Below, piece after piece: positions 40,908 through 49,523 of a stretch of DNA of 49,523 nt. Each line of letters opens with the position of its first letter. The stretch's first letter is position 1. Below the pieces are notes generated by a model. It saw only the letters and a list, made by a program, of their open reading frames with translations. It was not told where the DNA came from and ran no database searches. This stretch comes from an uncultured Bacteroides sp. (lineage in GTDB: Bacteria; Bacteroidota; Bacteroidia; Bacteroidales; Bacteroidaceae): NCBI RefSeq assembly GCF_910585845.1, contig NZ_CAJUHF010000024.1, forward strand, positions 1 through 49,523, written 5' to 3'. Both the position numbers and the translations under genes were made by a program.

Positions 40908-41927
40908 ATGGAAAAGAAGGCACAACAAAATTTTTTATGGATTGCCCTGCTTCTATTGGGCACCATCTGGATACTGGCACGCCACAACCGGATCGTACCT
41001 TACCACTCTACGGACGGACTGATATTCGGCACAATGTATAGAATCACTTATCAGTATGATGGCGACCTGAGCGGCGAAATCAAGGACGAGTTGAGACGCT
41101 TTGACGGTTCACTGTCTCCCTTCAACGATACGGCTACCATTACGCGAATCAACCGCAACGAGGACATTGTGCCCGATACCCTCTTCACCAATGTCTTCAA
41201 ACGCAGCATGGAGATCTCCAAAGAGACAAACGGTGCATTCGATATCACAGTAGCCCCGTTGGTAAATGCATGGGGATTCGGCTTCAAGAAGGGTATGTTT
41301 CCGGATTCGTTGCAGGTAGACAGCCTGTTGGAGATAACCGGATACACCAAAGTCACCCTTTCGGTAGACAACAAAGTGGTGAAACAGGATGAGCGCATAA
41401 TGCTTTCGTGCAGTGCCATTGCCAAGGGATATGCAGTAGACGTCATTGCCAACCTGCTTGCCAAGAAAGGGGTCGGGAGTTTCATGATAGACATAGGCGG
41501 TGAAATCGTGGCACGTGGCACGAATCCTCAGAAACGACCGTGGAGAATCGGCATCAATAAGCCGGTGGACGATTCACTGTCCATCAACCAAGAGCTGCAA
41601 ATGGTGCTGAACATCACCGATGTAGGTATTGCCACCTCGGGAAACTACCGTAACTTCTATCACAAGAACGGAAAGAAGTATGCACATACGATAGACCCTC
41701 GAACGGGCTACCCCGTGCAGCACAACATTCTGTCCGCCACCGTGATAGCCAAGGACTGCATGACGGCCGATGCGTACGCCACCGCGTTCATGGTCATGGG
41801 CCTGGAAGAGGCGGAACGCTTTGTCAACGCCCATCCGGACATCGACGCCTGCTTCATCTATACGGATGAAAAAGGAAATCCCGGCGTCTACTCTACCAAG
41901 GGAATGGAAAAATGGATAAGCGACTGA
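40908..41927 (+). CDS. apbE: FAD:protein FMN transferase (ApbE)
   Basis: ApbE attaches FMN covalently to threonine residues of flavoproteins such as the NqrB/NqrC and RnfG subunits. The 339-residue protein has one N-terminal transmembrane helix (about 8-24), then the ApbE fold with DGSLSPFNDTATITRIN, AWGFGFKKG, DIGGEIVARGTNP, and HTIDPRTGYPVQH near 259-271. It is the last gene of the plus-strand group that starts with the DUF4199 gene. Confidence 0.95.
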   Translation: MEKKAQQNFLWIALLLLGTIWILARHNRIVPYHSTDGLIFGTMYRITYQYDGDLSGEIKDELRRFDGSLSPFNDTATITRINRNEDIVPDTLFTNVFKRSMEISKETNGAFDITVAPLVNAWGFGFKKGMFPDSLQVDSLLEITGYTKVTLSVDNKVVKQDERIMLSCSAIAKGYAVDVIANLLAKKGVGSFMIDIGGEIVARGTNPQKRPWRIGINKPVDDSLSINQELQMVLNITDVGIATSGNYRNFYHKNGKKYAHTIDPRTGYPVQHNILSATVIAKDCMTADAYATAFMVMGLEEAERFVNAHPDIDACFIYTDEKGNPGVYSTKGMEKWISD

Positions 41928-41963
41928 TAACGGACGGACAGCGACGGGCAAACGAGCATACGC

Positions 41964-42332
41964 CTATTTGCAGAAGACAAAGTAGACCGCCAGTACCAGA
42001 CAAACGAATGCGGCAAGATGGTTCCAGCCGAGGCTTTCGCCCTTGAAGAGGACTGTAGTGAATACAGTAAAGACAACCAGAGTAATCACTTCTTGGATAA
42101 TCTTCAACTGAATCAGCGAGAAAGGACCGCCATTGCCGGCGAATCCGATGCGGTTGGCCGGAACCATGCAACAATATTCCGCAAGGGCTATGCTCCACGA
42201 GAATAAGATGATGGCATAAAGGGGCCAGTTTGTGCTCACTTTCATTTCCTGTAGTTTCAGGTGACCATACCAAGCAAAAGTCATAAAGATATTAGAGGAA
42301 ATCAAGAGCAAGATAGTATAAAGTCCTTTCAT
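41964..42332 (-). CDS. Small multi-pass membrane protein, DUF486/DMT type
   Basis: The 122-residue protein has four predicted helices and the DUF486 pattern (TFAWYGHLKL and LAEYCCMVPANRIG). Such proteins are placed near the drug/metabolite transporter superfamily; the substrate is unknown. It is convergent with apbE, and ttcA lies 24 nt upstream on the same strand. Confidence 0.85.
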   Translation of the reverse strand: MKGLYTILLLISSNIFMTFAWYGHLKLQEMKVSTNWPLYAIILFSWSIALAEYCCMVPANRIGFAGNGGPFSLIQLKIIQEVITLVVFTVFTTVLFKGESLGWNHLAAFVCLVLAVYFVFCK

Positions 42333-42356
42333 ATGGGCAGTAAGTTTATTAAGTAA

Positions 42357-43115
42357 TTATTCATCTGATTTATCTTTCTTGTTAGGAAGCAACTCTTCCT
42401 GCACATTAGTCATGCTTCCCCAAAGGCTGTAACGGGCTTCCGGATTCATCGCTTCCAACTGACGTAACACCTCTTTCATATCACTACGATGGGACTGCTC
42501 CTCGTACGGACAGTTCTTCACCAGCTTGCGATACCCCCTGAGCAGTGCCAGTGCCGCCAGATCGGATTCATGCACCAGACACATGGGACGGATGATCGTC
42601 ATGTCAAACTTCTTCATCACCAGGCACGGAGGCATGGAACTGAATGTGCCCTGAAAGGTGATGTTCATCAGCAGGGTCTCCAGAATGTCATCCATGTGAT
42701 GTCCCAATGCGATCTTGTTGCATCCATGCTCCTTGGCTATGGTAAAGAGTGCCTTACGCCGGTTCCACGAACAGAGGAAGCAGGGCGATTTGCGTGTATC
42801 CGTACTGGCGTCGAACTCCGTCTCGTATAGGACGAAAGGCAATCCCCACGCCTCCACATATTCCTTCAAATAGGCCATATCGCTTTGGTAAGGGATATTC
42901 TTCATGACCACATGCGCCACTACGACCGAAAAACGGGGCTTATAGATGCGGGCACGTTTTGCCAACAGTTCCACTAGCGCCAAAGAGTCCTTGCCGCCGG
43001 AAAGCCCGACCAGGATCTTGTCGCCATCTTCTATCAGGCCATATTCCACCACTCCTTTGCTAAACCGCTTCTCGATGCGGCGAATGATTTTCTCTTCTTC
43101 TGCCAATTCTGCCAT
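42357..43115 (-). CDS. ttcA: tRNA 2-thiocytidine biosynthesis protein TtcA
   Basis: TtcA thiolates cytidine 32 of tRNA using ATP and an iron-sulfur cluster. The 252-residue enzyme has the PP-loop GLSGGKDSLALV near residues 34-45, the paired cysteines in SPCFLCSW near 110-117, GHHMDDILETLLMN near 137-150, and a later conserved cysteine near residue 203 (NCPYEEQ). The absence of a C-terminal tRNA-binding extension separates it from TilS. A long leader with a possible structured RNA precedes it. Confidence 0.9.
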   Translation of the reverse strand: MAELAEEEKIIRRIEKRFSKGVVEYGLIEDGDKILVGLSGGKDSLALVELLAKRARIYKPRFSVVVAHVVMKNIPYQSDMAYLKEYVEAWGLPFVLYETEFDASTDTRKSPCFLCSWNRRKALFTIAKEHGCNKIALGHHMDDILETLLMNITFQGTFSSMPPCLVMKKFDMTIIRPMCLVHESDLAALALLRGYRKLVKNCPYEEQSHRSDMKEVLRQLEAMNPEARYSLWGSMTNVQEELLPNKKDKSDE

Positions 43116-43145
43116 AATGATTCATTTCTGTTCTTTCCTACACTT

Positions 43146-43199
43146 TCTCCATACCTGCTCCATACCAACTCCATACCAACTCCTTAATTTCTCCATACT
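43146..43199. repeat. 11-bp tandem repeat, about five units
   Basis: CTCCATACCAA-like units run at an 11-bp period: CTCCATACCTG, CTCCATACCAA twice, CTCCTTAATTT and CTCCATACTAT. On the minus strand each unit presents GGAG. The array lies in the ttcA leader, 31 nt from its start codon. Confidence 0.75.
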
Positions 43200-43254
43200 A
43201 TAGGACACAGAGCTTTTATGGAGAAATGAAGGACCGGATAAGGCGCGGACATAG

Positions 43255-43370
43255 GGCAGACATAAACTCATGCAACACCAGGCACCCTTTCAAATGCTGG
43301 AAACTGCATCCGCAACTTGAGCCATTCAATCGGCGGGACACTTACCCACCCCGATTTTCTGCGCTTTTTG
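43255..43370 (-). ncRNA. Candidate structured RNA or leader upstream of ttcA
   Basis: A -7 box TACTTTTG on the minus strand (43376-43383) would start an RNA that is far richer in G and C than the flanking spacer. It contains a hairpin with AATCGG (43328-43333) and CCGATT (43351-43356) and further inner pairs, and a second small ATGC/GCAT hairpin at 43294-43309. The first ttcA codon is about 255 nt downstream. I do not recognise a named family, and the boundaries are approximate. Confidence 0.35.
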
Positions 43371-43456
43371 CGGTGCAAAAGTAAGAGAAAAGAATGATTT
43401 AAAGAAGAATTAACATAATAGAATAGCAGAAAACTGCAATATTCATGATTAATTTG

Positions 43457-43464
43457 TATTTTTG
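43457..43464 (+). promoter_or_regulatory. -7 element for the TPR/PD40 gene
   Basis: TATTTTTG matches TAnnTTTG, 31 nt before the start codon, on the opposite strand to the ttcA leader. Confidence 0.5.
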
Positions 43465-43495
43465 AACATCAGAAACTGTAAGTTGGATAAATAGT

Positions 43496-44932
43496 ATGAG
43501 AAGAAGATATATTTCATTTTTTGCTTTTTGCCTTCTATTCGTCAGTGCTTCTGCACAGACCTTGGAACAAGCCAAAGCATTCTATCAGAAAAAACAATAC
43601 GAAAAGGCCAAACCCGTCTTCAAGAAGTTTGTCAAGTCGCAACCAGCAAACGGGAACTACAACCTGTGGTACGGCGTATGCTGCCTGGAGACAGGGGAAC
43701 CGGATGTCGCCTTAAAACATCTGGAGATGGCGGTAAAAAAGCGTATTCCGAGCGGACAGTTATACCTGGCACGCACCTACAACGACCTCTACCGCTTTGA
43801 AGATGCCATCAAGTGCTATGAAGAGTACATCACTGAGTTGAGCAAAAGAAAACGACCGACCGCGGAAGCGGAAAGACTTCTGGAGAAGAGCAAGACCAAC
43901 TTCCGCATGCTGAAAGGCATCGAAGAGGTGTGCATCATCGACAGCATCGTAGTGGACAAGGAACATTTCCTGAAGGCATATAAAATCAGCCCCGAATCGG
44001 GCAAACTATTCATGTACAATGACTTTTTCAAGAAGAAAGAGGAGGTGGAAGCCACTGTCTATGAGACAGAGCTGGGTACCAAAATCTACTATGGCGAACG
44101 TCAGCCCGACGGCAAACTCAGCATCCTGTCATGCAACAAGATGCAAGGCGAATGGGGAAAAGGTAGCCTGTTGCCCGGCAGCATCAACGATTCCATCAAT
44201 GCCAACTACCCGTATGTGCTGACCGACGGAGCGACCATCTATTACGCAGCCGACGGCGAAAACTCAATGGGTGGCTATGACATCTTCGTCACTCGCTACA
44301 ATACAAATACCAACACTTATCTGGCACCCGAGAACGTGGGTATGCCGTTCAACTCTCCTTACAACGACTATATGTTCGTCATAGACGAGTTCAACAATCT
44401 CGGATGGTTCGCCTCCGACCGCTATCAGCCGAAAGGGAAGGTGTGCATCTACATCTTCGTACCCAACTCATCCAAGCGGGTATATAACTACGAAGGTATG
44501 GACCCCAAGAAAGCCGTCCGGCTCGCGCAGATTCACTCGCTGAAAGAGTCGTGGACAGACACCAATGTCGTATCCGATGCCAAGCACCGCCTGCAGGCCA
44601 TTGCAAACGAAAAGCCACAGGCTGAACGGACCAATGATTTTGAATTTATCATCAACGACCAAATCACATACTACCAATGGAACGACTTCAAATCGCCCCA
44701 GGCCAAAGAATTGTTCGGCAAGTACCGCCAACTGGAAAAGAGCTACAGGCAGCAGCATAACAAACTGGAAGAACAACGTTCGTGGTACTCGCGCGCCAAA
44801 GATGTGGACAGAAAGAAACTGGCTCCTGCCATACTCGACCTGGAAAAGCAGGTGCAGCAATTGTCAAAAGAAGTGGAACGTGCCGCCATTGAAGCACGGA
44901 ACACGGAAATAAAGAACCTAAAAAATCGATAA
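43496..44932 (+). CDS. Exported TPR / PD40 beta-propeller repeat protein
   Basis: The 478-residue protein has a signal peptide (1-20, ending SASAQ), tetratricopeptide repeats (about 22-125, with AKAFYQKKQYEKAKPVFKKF and LYLARTYNDLYRFEDAIKCY), and then PD40/WD40-like blades (about 160-325, with NANYPYVLTDGATIYYAADG and MGGYDIFVT). A C-terminal coiled coil rich in charged residues covers about 400-478. In Bacteroidota this arrangement is typical of periplasmic or outer-membrane-associated OmpA-related proteins, but here no OmpA domain is present. nfeD begins 2 nt after its stop. Confidence 0.85.
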   Translation: MRRRYISFFAFCLLFVSASAQTLEQAKAFYQKKQYEKAKPVFKKFVKSQPANGNYNLWYGVCCLETGEPDVALKHLEMAVKKRIPSGQLYLARTYNDLYRFEDAIKCYEEYITELSKRKRPTAEAERLLEKSKTNFRMLKGIEEVCIIDSIVVDKEHFLKAYKISPESGKLFMYNDFFKKKEEVEATVYETELGTKIYYGERQPDGKLSILSCNKMQGEWGKGSLLPGSINDSINANYPYVLTDGATIYYAADGENSMGGYDIFVTRYNTNTNTYLAPENVGMPFNSPYNDYMFVIDEFNNLGWFASDRYQPKGKVCIYIFVPNSSKRVYNYEGMDPKKAVRLAQIHSLKESWTDTNVVSDAKHRLQAIANEKPQAERTNDFEFIINDQITYYQWNDFKSPQAKELFGKYRQLEKSYRQQHNKLEEQRSWYSRAKDVDRKKLAPAILDLEKQVQQLSKEVERAAIEARNTEIKNLKNR

Positions 44933-44934
44933 TC

Positions 44935-45405
44935 ATGGACATATTTATTATTGCAGTACTCATCATCGCAGCAGCGCTATTGTTTCTGGTAGAGCTATTC
45001 ATCATCCCGGGTATCAGTATCGCCGGATTGCTGGCAGGCGGTTGCATCATCTTTGCCAACTATTATGCCTTTGCCTATCTGGGCAGCACAGACGGGTTTA
45101 TCACACTGGGCATATCGGCAATAACTTGCATGGGGTCGCTGTACCTGTTCATGCGTTCCAAAACCCTGGATAAGGTTGCGCTGAAAATGAATATCACATC
45201 GAAAGTGGACCGGACGGCAGAAGCCAAGATAAAGGTCGGTGATACGGGCGTGGCCATCACACGGTTAGCCCTGATCGGTAATGCCGATATAGAAGGACAC
45301 ATCGTGGAAGTAAAATCCGTGGACGGTTTCCTGAACGAAAAGACCCCTATCACGGTGAGCCGCATTGCCGATGGTATCATCATGGTAGAAAAGAAGAAAA
45401 TTTAA
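44935..45405 (+). CDS. NfeD-family membrane protein
   Basis: The 156-residue protein has three predicted membrane helices (about 3-24, 28-50 and 55-75) and a C-terminal OB-fold-like NfeD domain (about 90-155, with KVGDTGVAITRLALIGNADIEG). NfeD proteins are membrane partners of flotillins and stomatins, and a FloA gene lies directly downstream. The short form without the protease domain is usual next to floA. Confidence 0.9.
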   Translation: MDIFIIAVLIIAAALLFLVELFIIPGISIAGLLAGGCIIFANYYAFAYLGSTDGFITLGISAITCMGSLYLFMRSKTLDKVALKMNITSKVDRTAEAKIKVGDTGVAITRLALIGNADIEGHIVEVKSVDGFLNEKTPITVSRIADGIIMVEKKKI

Positions 45406-45430
45406 TATTCACACATAATATCGTATAATT

Positions 45431-46432
45431 ATGAATCCTGATTCCATGTACCTGACAGCCTTTCTTGTAATAGGGGGCATCATTTTCATCGTACTGTTTT
45501 TCCATTACATCCCCTTCTTCCTATGGCTTTCCGCCAAAGTTTCAGGGGTAAGAATTTCGCTGATACAGCTGTTCCTGATGCGCATCCGTAATGTACCTCC
45601 CTACATCATTGTACCAGGCATGATTGAGGCACACAAAGCCGGATTGAGCAACATCACACGTGACGAACTGGAGGCTCACTACCTTGCCGGCGGACACGTG
45701 GAAAGAGTGGTCCACGCCTTAGTGTCCGCTTCAAAAGCCAACATCGAGCTTTCCTTTCAAATGGCTACTGCCATCGACCTTGCCGGACGCGATGTATTCG
45801 AAGCAGTTCAAATGTCTGTAAACCCCAAAGTGATTGACACCCCGCCCGTGACAGCCGTAGCCAAAGATGGCATTCAGCTGATAGCCAAGGCTCGTGTCAC
45901 AGTACGCGCCAACATCCGCCAATTAGTGGGAGGTGCCGGCGAAGACACCATTCTGGCACGTGTAGGAGAAGGCATCGTATCTTCTATCGGTTCGTCCGAA
46001 AACCATAAGTCGGTACTGGAAAATCCGGATTCAATCTCCAAACTGGTACTCCGCAAGGGACTGGACGCCGGCACGGCATTTGAAATCCTATCCATTGATA
46101 TCGCCGACATCGACATAGGTAAGAACATTGGTGCCGCACTACAAATAGACCAAGCCAACGCTGACAAGAACATCGCCCAAGCCAAAGCGGAAGAGCGTCG
46201 CGCAATGGCCGTAGCCAGCGAACAGGAAATGAAAGCCAAAGCCCAGGAGGCCCGTGCCAAAGTGATCGAAGCGGAAGCAGAAGTGCCCAAAGCCATGGCA
46301 GAAGCATTCCGCAACGGCAACTTAGGCATCATGGATTATTATCGGATGAAGAACATCGAAGCCGATACCTCCATGCGCGAAAACATAGCAAAGCCTGTAG
46401 GAAACGCTTCCAATCCTTCGCTAAGCAAATAA
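45431..46432 (+). CDS. floA: Flotillin-like protein FloA
   Basis: FloA organises functional membrane microdomains. The 333-residue protein has an N-terminal membrane hairpin (about residues 8-30), a stomatin/flotillin (SPFH-like) domain (about 100-220), and a C-terminal alanine- and glutamate-rich coiled coil (about 235-300). Conserved stretches such as GGHVERVVHALVSASKANIEL and GLDAGTAFEILSIDIADIDIG identify the FloA (UPF0365) group. It is the last gene of the TPR-nfeD-floA cluster. Confidence 0.95.
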   Translation: MNPDSMYLTAFLVIGGIIFIVLFFHYIPFFLWLSAKVSGVRISLIQLFLMRIRNVPPYIIVPGMIEAHKAGLSNITRDELEAHYLAGGHVERVVHALVSASKANIELSFQMATAIDLAGRDVFEAVQMSVNPKVIDTPPVTAVAKDGIQLIAKARVTVRANIRQLVGGAGEDTILARVGEGIVSSIGSSENHKSVLENPDSISKLVLRKGLDAGTAFEILSIDIADIDIGKNIGAALQIDQANADKNIAQAKAEERRAMAVASEQEMKAKAQEARAKVIEAEAEVPKAMAEAFRNGNLGIMDYYRMKNIEADTSMRENIAKPVGNASNPSLSK

Positions 46433-46437
46433 CCGGT

Positions 46438-46686
46438 AAGAGCCTGTCTGAATTTTGTTTTGCATCATCGTGAGAGTTCTTTTCGGAGTTGTTCTTCTGT
46501 CTTATGAAGAGTATGTTATATGAGAAACAAGAACAAGCTATATGACAAGCCCAAAGAAGCTATATGAGAGAGCGAAAGGAGGCAGATGACATATAAGAAG
46601 AAGAGAACCATCTGAAAAGAAGTTTAAGAAAAAAGCAGATAGAAAACTTTTCAGCAAATGGCAAACGAACTCAGAAACAGATCTTA
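46438..46686. repeat. Diverged, longer relative of the MITE-like palindrome
   Basis: The left end TAAGAGCCTGTCTGAATTTT differs from the 180-bp copy at only a few positions, and the right end, when reversed, begins TAAGATCTGTTTCTGA. The 249-bp interior contains three ATATGA-type short repeats and no transposase. It follows floA immediately. Confidence 0.5.
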
Positions 46687-46701
46687 GATATTTCTTCTAA
46701 A

Positions 46702-46740
46702 AACGTCGGAACCGGTGAACAGTACTCACATTCCGACGTT
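46702..46740 (+). terminator. Terminator downstream of floA
   Basis: AACGTCGGAA and TTCCGACGTT form a perfect 10-bp stem with a 19-nt loop, followed by a T-rich tract. Confidence 0.8.
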
Positions 46741-46826
46741 TTTATTTTATAGATGTTTCAGCACCGCATCACAAAAGAGCGGGCTAAGACATTCGAACCA
46801 TTACTCAACCCTTAAAATTCCAGAAT

Positions 46827-47705
46827 ATGAAAAAGTATTTTGCATCCTCCGAACTCATCATCAACGACGATGGATCCGTATTCCACCTGCATGTAAAACC
46901 AGAATGGCTGGCAGACAAAGTAATCCTGGTGGGTGATCCGGGACGGGTAGCACTGGTTGCTTCACACTTCCAACACAAAGAGTGCGAAGTGGAAAGCCGT
47001 GAATTTAAAACCGTAACAGGTGTCTATAACGGCAAGCGAATCACTGTAGTATCCACCGGTATCGGTTGCGACAACATAGATATCGTAATGAACGAATTAG
47101 ACGCCCTTGCCAACATCGACTTCAACACACGCGAAGAGAAATCTCAACTTCGCCAACTAGAATTGGTACGCATCGGCACCTGTGGCGGACTGCAACCCAA
47201 TACCCCAGTAGGCACCTTTATTTGTTCGCAGAAATCCATCGGTTTCGACGGACTGTTAAACTTCTATGCAGGACGTGACGAAGTGTGCGACCTGGACTTC
47301 CAACATGCCTTCCTGAATCACATGGAATGGACCGGAAGCATGTGTGCCCCCGCTCCTTACGTAATCGACAGCAATGCCGAACTTATCGAACGTATTGCCT
47401 GCGATGACATGGTACGTGGCGTAACCATTGCCGCCAACGGCTTCTTTGGTCCCCAAGGACGCGAGCTGCGCATCCCCTTGGCAGACCCAAAGCAGAATGA
47501 GAAAATCGAAAACTTCGAATACAACGGGTATCGAATCACCAACTTCGAAATGGAAAGTTCTGCACTGGCAGGTCTAAGTCGACTGATGGGGCACAAAGCA
47601 ACCACAGTATGCATGGTCATTGCCAACCGACTGATTAAAGAAGCCAACACAGGTTATAAGAATACCATCGATACGTTAATCAAAACAGTGTTGGATAGAA
47701 TCTGA
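46827..47705 (+). CDS. Nucleoside phosphorylase (uridine phosphorylase-like)
   Basis: The 292-residue enzyme belongs to the PNP/UDP phosphorylase family, which splits nucleosides with phosphate to give the base and ribose-1-phosphate. It carries the phosphate-binding GDPGRV near residues 36-41, STGIGCDNIDI near 74-84, RIGTCGGL near 113-120, and the ribose-binding FEMESSALAGL near 239-249. The nucleoside specificity (uridine or purine) is not clear from sequence alone. Confidence 0.88.
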   Translation: MKKYFASSELIINDDGSVFHLHVKPEWLADKVILVGDPGRVALVASHFQHKECEVESREFKTVTGVYNGKRITVVSTGIGCDNIDIVMNELDALANIDFNTREEKSQLRQLELVRIGTCGGLQPNTPVGTFICSQKSIGFDGLLNFYAGRDEVCDLDFQHAFLNHMEWTGSMCAPAPYVIDSNAELIERIACDDMVRGVTIAANGFFGPQGRELRIPLADPKQNEKIENFEYNGYRITNFEMESSALAGLSRLMGHKATTVCMVIANRLIKEANTGYKNTIDTLIKTVLDRI

Positions 47706-47780
47706 CATCTCTCTTCCCCTATCATCAGATACTTCTCCCAACACACAGCTGTGTATCTTATAATCCATCAAATAAAAGTG

Positions 47781-47824
47781 AACAGTACTTCGAAAATCGA
47801 TCCTTCAACTTTTGGAGTACTGTT
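47781..47824 (+). terminator. Hairpin downstream of the phosphorylase gene
   Basis: AACAGTACT and AGTACTGTT form a perfect 9-bp stem with a 26-nt loop, 75 nt after the stop. The following tract is only moderately T-rich. Confidence 0.45.
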
Positions 47825-47914
47825 TAACATAACCTTCGCAAAGATATTCTTTTAAAGAAACACATGCCAATCTCCTCCTACCACATTATCTTCCGTTCCT
47901 CCCTCTTTCTTCCA

Positions 47915-48020
47915 AAAGCCTGTTTTAGTTTAGTTCTGCATTTTTTTAAAATTCTTTTATACGAAAAAGAATCACCCAATAGGCCGAATAAAAAGCTTTT
48001 CGAAGAAAATCCAAATCAAT
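47915..48020. repeat. Degenerate relative of the MITE-like palindrome
   Basis: The left part AAAGCCTGTTTTAG and the right part GCCGAATAAAAAGCTTTT-CGAAGAAAAT echo both ends of the 180-bp copy (GAGCCTGTTTAAA and GCTGAATAAAAAAACTTTT-TGAAGAAAAA). The interior is not clearly palindromic. Confidence 0.35.
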
Positions 48021-48067
48021 CATAAAGTAAAATATACCTTTCAGCACAAAGTACCAGCAATTTTATC

Positions 48068-48075
48068 TAAATTTG
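48068..48075 (+). promoter_or_regulatory. -7 element for mnmE
   Basis: TAAATTTG matches TAnnTTTG, 24 nt before the mnmE ATG. It overlaps an in-frame TTG at 48073, which argues against that upstream start. Confidence 0.5.
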
Positions 48076-48099
48076 CAACGTAAAATAATAGACTTTAAA

Positions 48100-49491
48100 A
48101 TGAATCAGGATACAATCTGTGCAATCGCAACAGCTCAAGGGGGAGCAATCGGTATCATACGTATCTCCGGACCGGATGCTATCAACATAACCAGCCGCAT
48201 CTTCATCCCCGCAAAAACCAGTAAAACGCTAACCGATAGCAAACCCTATACACTGACCTTCGGACACATACGCAATGAGAAAGAGATCATAGATGAAGTG
48301 CTTGTCAGCCTCTTCCGTGCCCCCCATTCCTACACAGGAGAAAATTGTACAGAAATCACCTGTCACGGTTCCAGCTACATCCTGCAACAAGTGATGCAAC
48401 TACTCATCAAGCACGGTTGCCGCATAGCCCAACCGGGCGAGTATACCCAGCGTGCTTTCCTGAATGGCAAGATGGATCTAAGTCAGGCAGAAGCTGTAGC
48501 AGACCTCATAGCCTCATCATCTGCAGCTACACATCGCCTTGCCATGAACCAAATGCGCGGGGGATTCAGCAAAGAATTAGCCAACCTGCGTAACCAGTTA
48601 CTTCACTTCACCTCTCTCATCGAGTTGGAATTAGACTTCAGCGACCATGAAGAGTTGGAATTTGCCGACCGGACAGAGCTTTGTCAACTGGCAAACAACA
48701 TCGAGGCAGTCATCTCCCGCTTAGTAAATTCATTTAATGTAGGAAACGCGATAAAGAATGGCGTTCCCGTAGCAATTATCGGAGAAACCAACGCAGGAAA
48801 ATCAACTTTGCTCAACGCTCTATTGAACGAAGAAAAAGCCATAGTAAGTGATATCCACGGTACCACACGAGATGTCATCGAAGATACCATAAACATAGGT
48901 GGCATCACCTTCCGCTTTATAGACACAGCAGGCATCCGAAAGACAGATGATGCCATTGAAATATTAGGAATAGAACGTACATTCCTCAAATTAGAACAGG
49001 CAGAGATTGTACTCTGGATGATAGACGCAACAGATGCAGCCTCACAAATCAGCCAACTATCCGATCAGATCCTCCCGCGTTGCCAAGGGAAACATCTGAT
49101 CTTAGTATTCAACAAAGCAGATTTAGTACTTGACATTAATCTTTCGACCCTCTCCCCTACTCATCTACCGGACAATGTACAATCCATTTCACTTTCCGCC
49201 AAACAACGGATTCATATCAACGAATTACAACAAATGCTAATAGCCGCCGCCAACCTGCCATCAGTAACACCCAATGACATAATTGTAACAAATATCCGCC
49301 ATTACGAAGCCCTTACTCATGCCCTGGAGGCCATAAAACGCGTACAACAAGGTTTGACAGACAATCTTTCTGGCGATCTCGTATCTCAGGACATCAGAGA
49401 ATGCATCTTTCACCTAAGTGATATCGCAGGAGAAATAACTAATGATATGGTGTTGCAGAGTATATTTGAGAATTTTTGCATCGGCAAATAA
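48100..49491 (+). CDS. mnmE: tRNA modification GTPase MnmE
   Basis: MnmE, with MnmG, makes the carboxymethylaminomethyl group on wobble uridine 34 of certain tRNAs. The 463-residue protein has an N-terminal tetrahydrofolate-binding domain (about 1-120), a helical domain, and an inserted Ras-like GTPase domain with GETNAGKST near 228-236, DIHGTTRD near 250-257, DTAGIRKTDD near 274-283 and NKAD near 337-340. It ends in the conserved FCIGK, whose cysteine is needed for modification. The start MNQDTICAIATAQG is the usual MnmE start, and the upstream TTG-initiated extension overlaps the promoter. Confidence 0.96.
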   Translation: MNQDTICAIATAQGGAIGIIRISGPDAINITSRIFIPAKTSKTLTDSKPYTLTFGHIRNEKEIIDEVLVSLFRAPHSYTGENCTEITCHGSSYILQQVMQLLIKHGCRIAQPGEYTQRAFLNGKMDLSQAEAVADLIASSSAATHRLAMNQMRGGFSKELANLRNQLLHFTSLIELELDFSDHEELEFADRTELCQLANNIEAVISRLVNSFNVGNAIKNGVPVAIIGETNAGKSTLLNALLNEEKAIVSDIHGTTRDVIEDTINIGGITFRFIDTAGIRKTDDAIEILGIERTFLKLEQAEIVLWMIDATDAASQISQLSDQILPRCQGKHLILVFNKADLVLDINLSTLSPTHLPDNVQSISLSAKQRIHINELQQMLIAAANLPSVTPNDIIVTNIRHYEALTHALEAIKRVQQGLTDNLSGDLVSQDIRECIFHLSDIAGEITNDMVLQSIFENFCIGK

Positions 49492-49523
49492 GTGGTGATT
49501 ACCAACGATTAGCATATATCATC

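Overview
The window is chromosomal DNA from a Bacteroides-type member of the Bacteroidota. The protein set (long NusB, YbbR-CoaE-YajC cluster, DUF5606, DUF4252, DUF6452/DUF6048, carboxynorspermidine dehydrogenase) and the promoters (TTTG at -33 and TAnnTTTG at -7, often directly ahead of starts) both point there. I cannot fix the species from sequence alone. Family names come from recognising the translated sequence, not from a database search.

Layout. 1-4.6 kb: tRNA-Ser, mutS2, L-serine dehydratase and a lipoprotein. 5.2-12.3 kb: a roughly 7 kb accessory island holding two genes. One is a 1624-residue protein that joins a DnaQ-like exonuclease-like domain, a RecQ helicase and a UvrD-type helicase. 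The other is a Schlafen/AlbA_2-type ATP-binding regulator-like protein with an internal 11-residue repeat. The island is bounded by two diverged copies (117 and 119 bp, about 86% identical by hand alignment) of the 3' end of dnaK plus its terminator, so it appears to have entered at the dnaK 3' end. No integrase is present. 12.3-15.3 kb: dnaK and a double-META lipoprotein. 15.5-18.8 kb: a MITE-like palindrome, carboxynorspermidine dehydrogenase behind a structured leader, a peroxiredoxin and recA. 18.8-20.7 kb: an ECF sigma / anti-sigma / DUF4252 operon with an ECF-type promoter. 20.8-23.6 kb: YeiH-like exporter, LysR regulator and a DUF6621-like gene. 23.6-26.9 kb: a repeat-rich intergenic region and clpB. 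27-33 kb: housekeeping genes (DUF5606, coaE, ybbR, yajC, nusB on minus; PUR-type protein, rplY, pth, S4 protein and an oxidoreductase on plus). 34-37.4 kb: HIT protein, a Kef-type antiporter, and a small-SRP-RNA-like gene with tRNA-Thr. 37.5-42 kb: DUF4199, glycosyltransferase, two small envelope proteins, mntP and apbE. 42-49.5 kb: DUF486 protein, ttcA, a TPR/PD40 protein with nfeD and floA, a nucleoside phosphorylase and mnmE.

The most notable signals are the dnaK-end-flanked helicase/AlbA_2 island, which is a candidate genome-defence or DNA-processing module with its own promoter and operator dyad. Next are sigma-54-like -24/-12 elements ahead of both dnaK and clpB, a 21-bp-phased array of dyads upstream of clpB, and a family of MITE-like palindromes in which a 60-bp copy looks like an internal deletion of a 180-bp copy.
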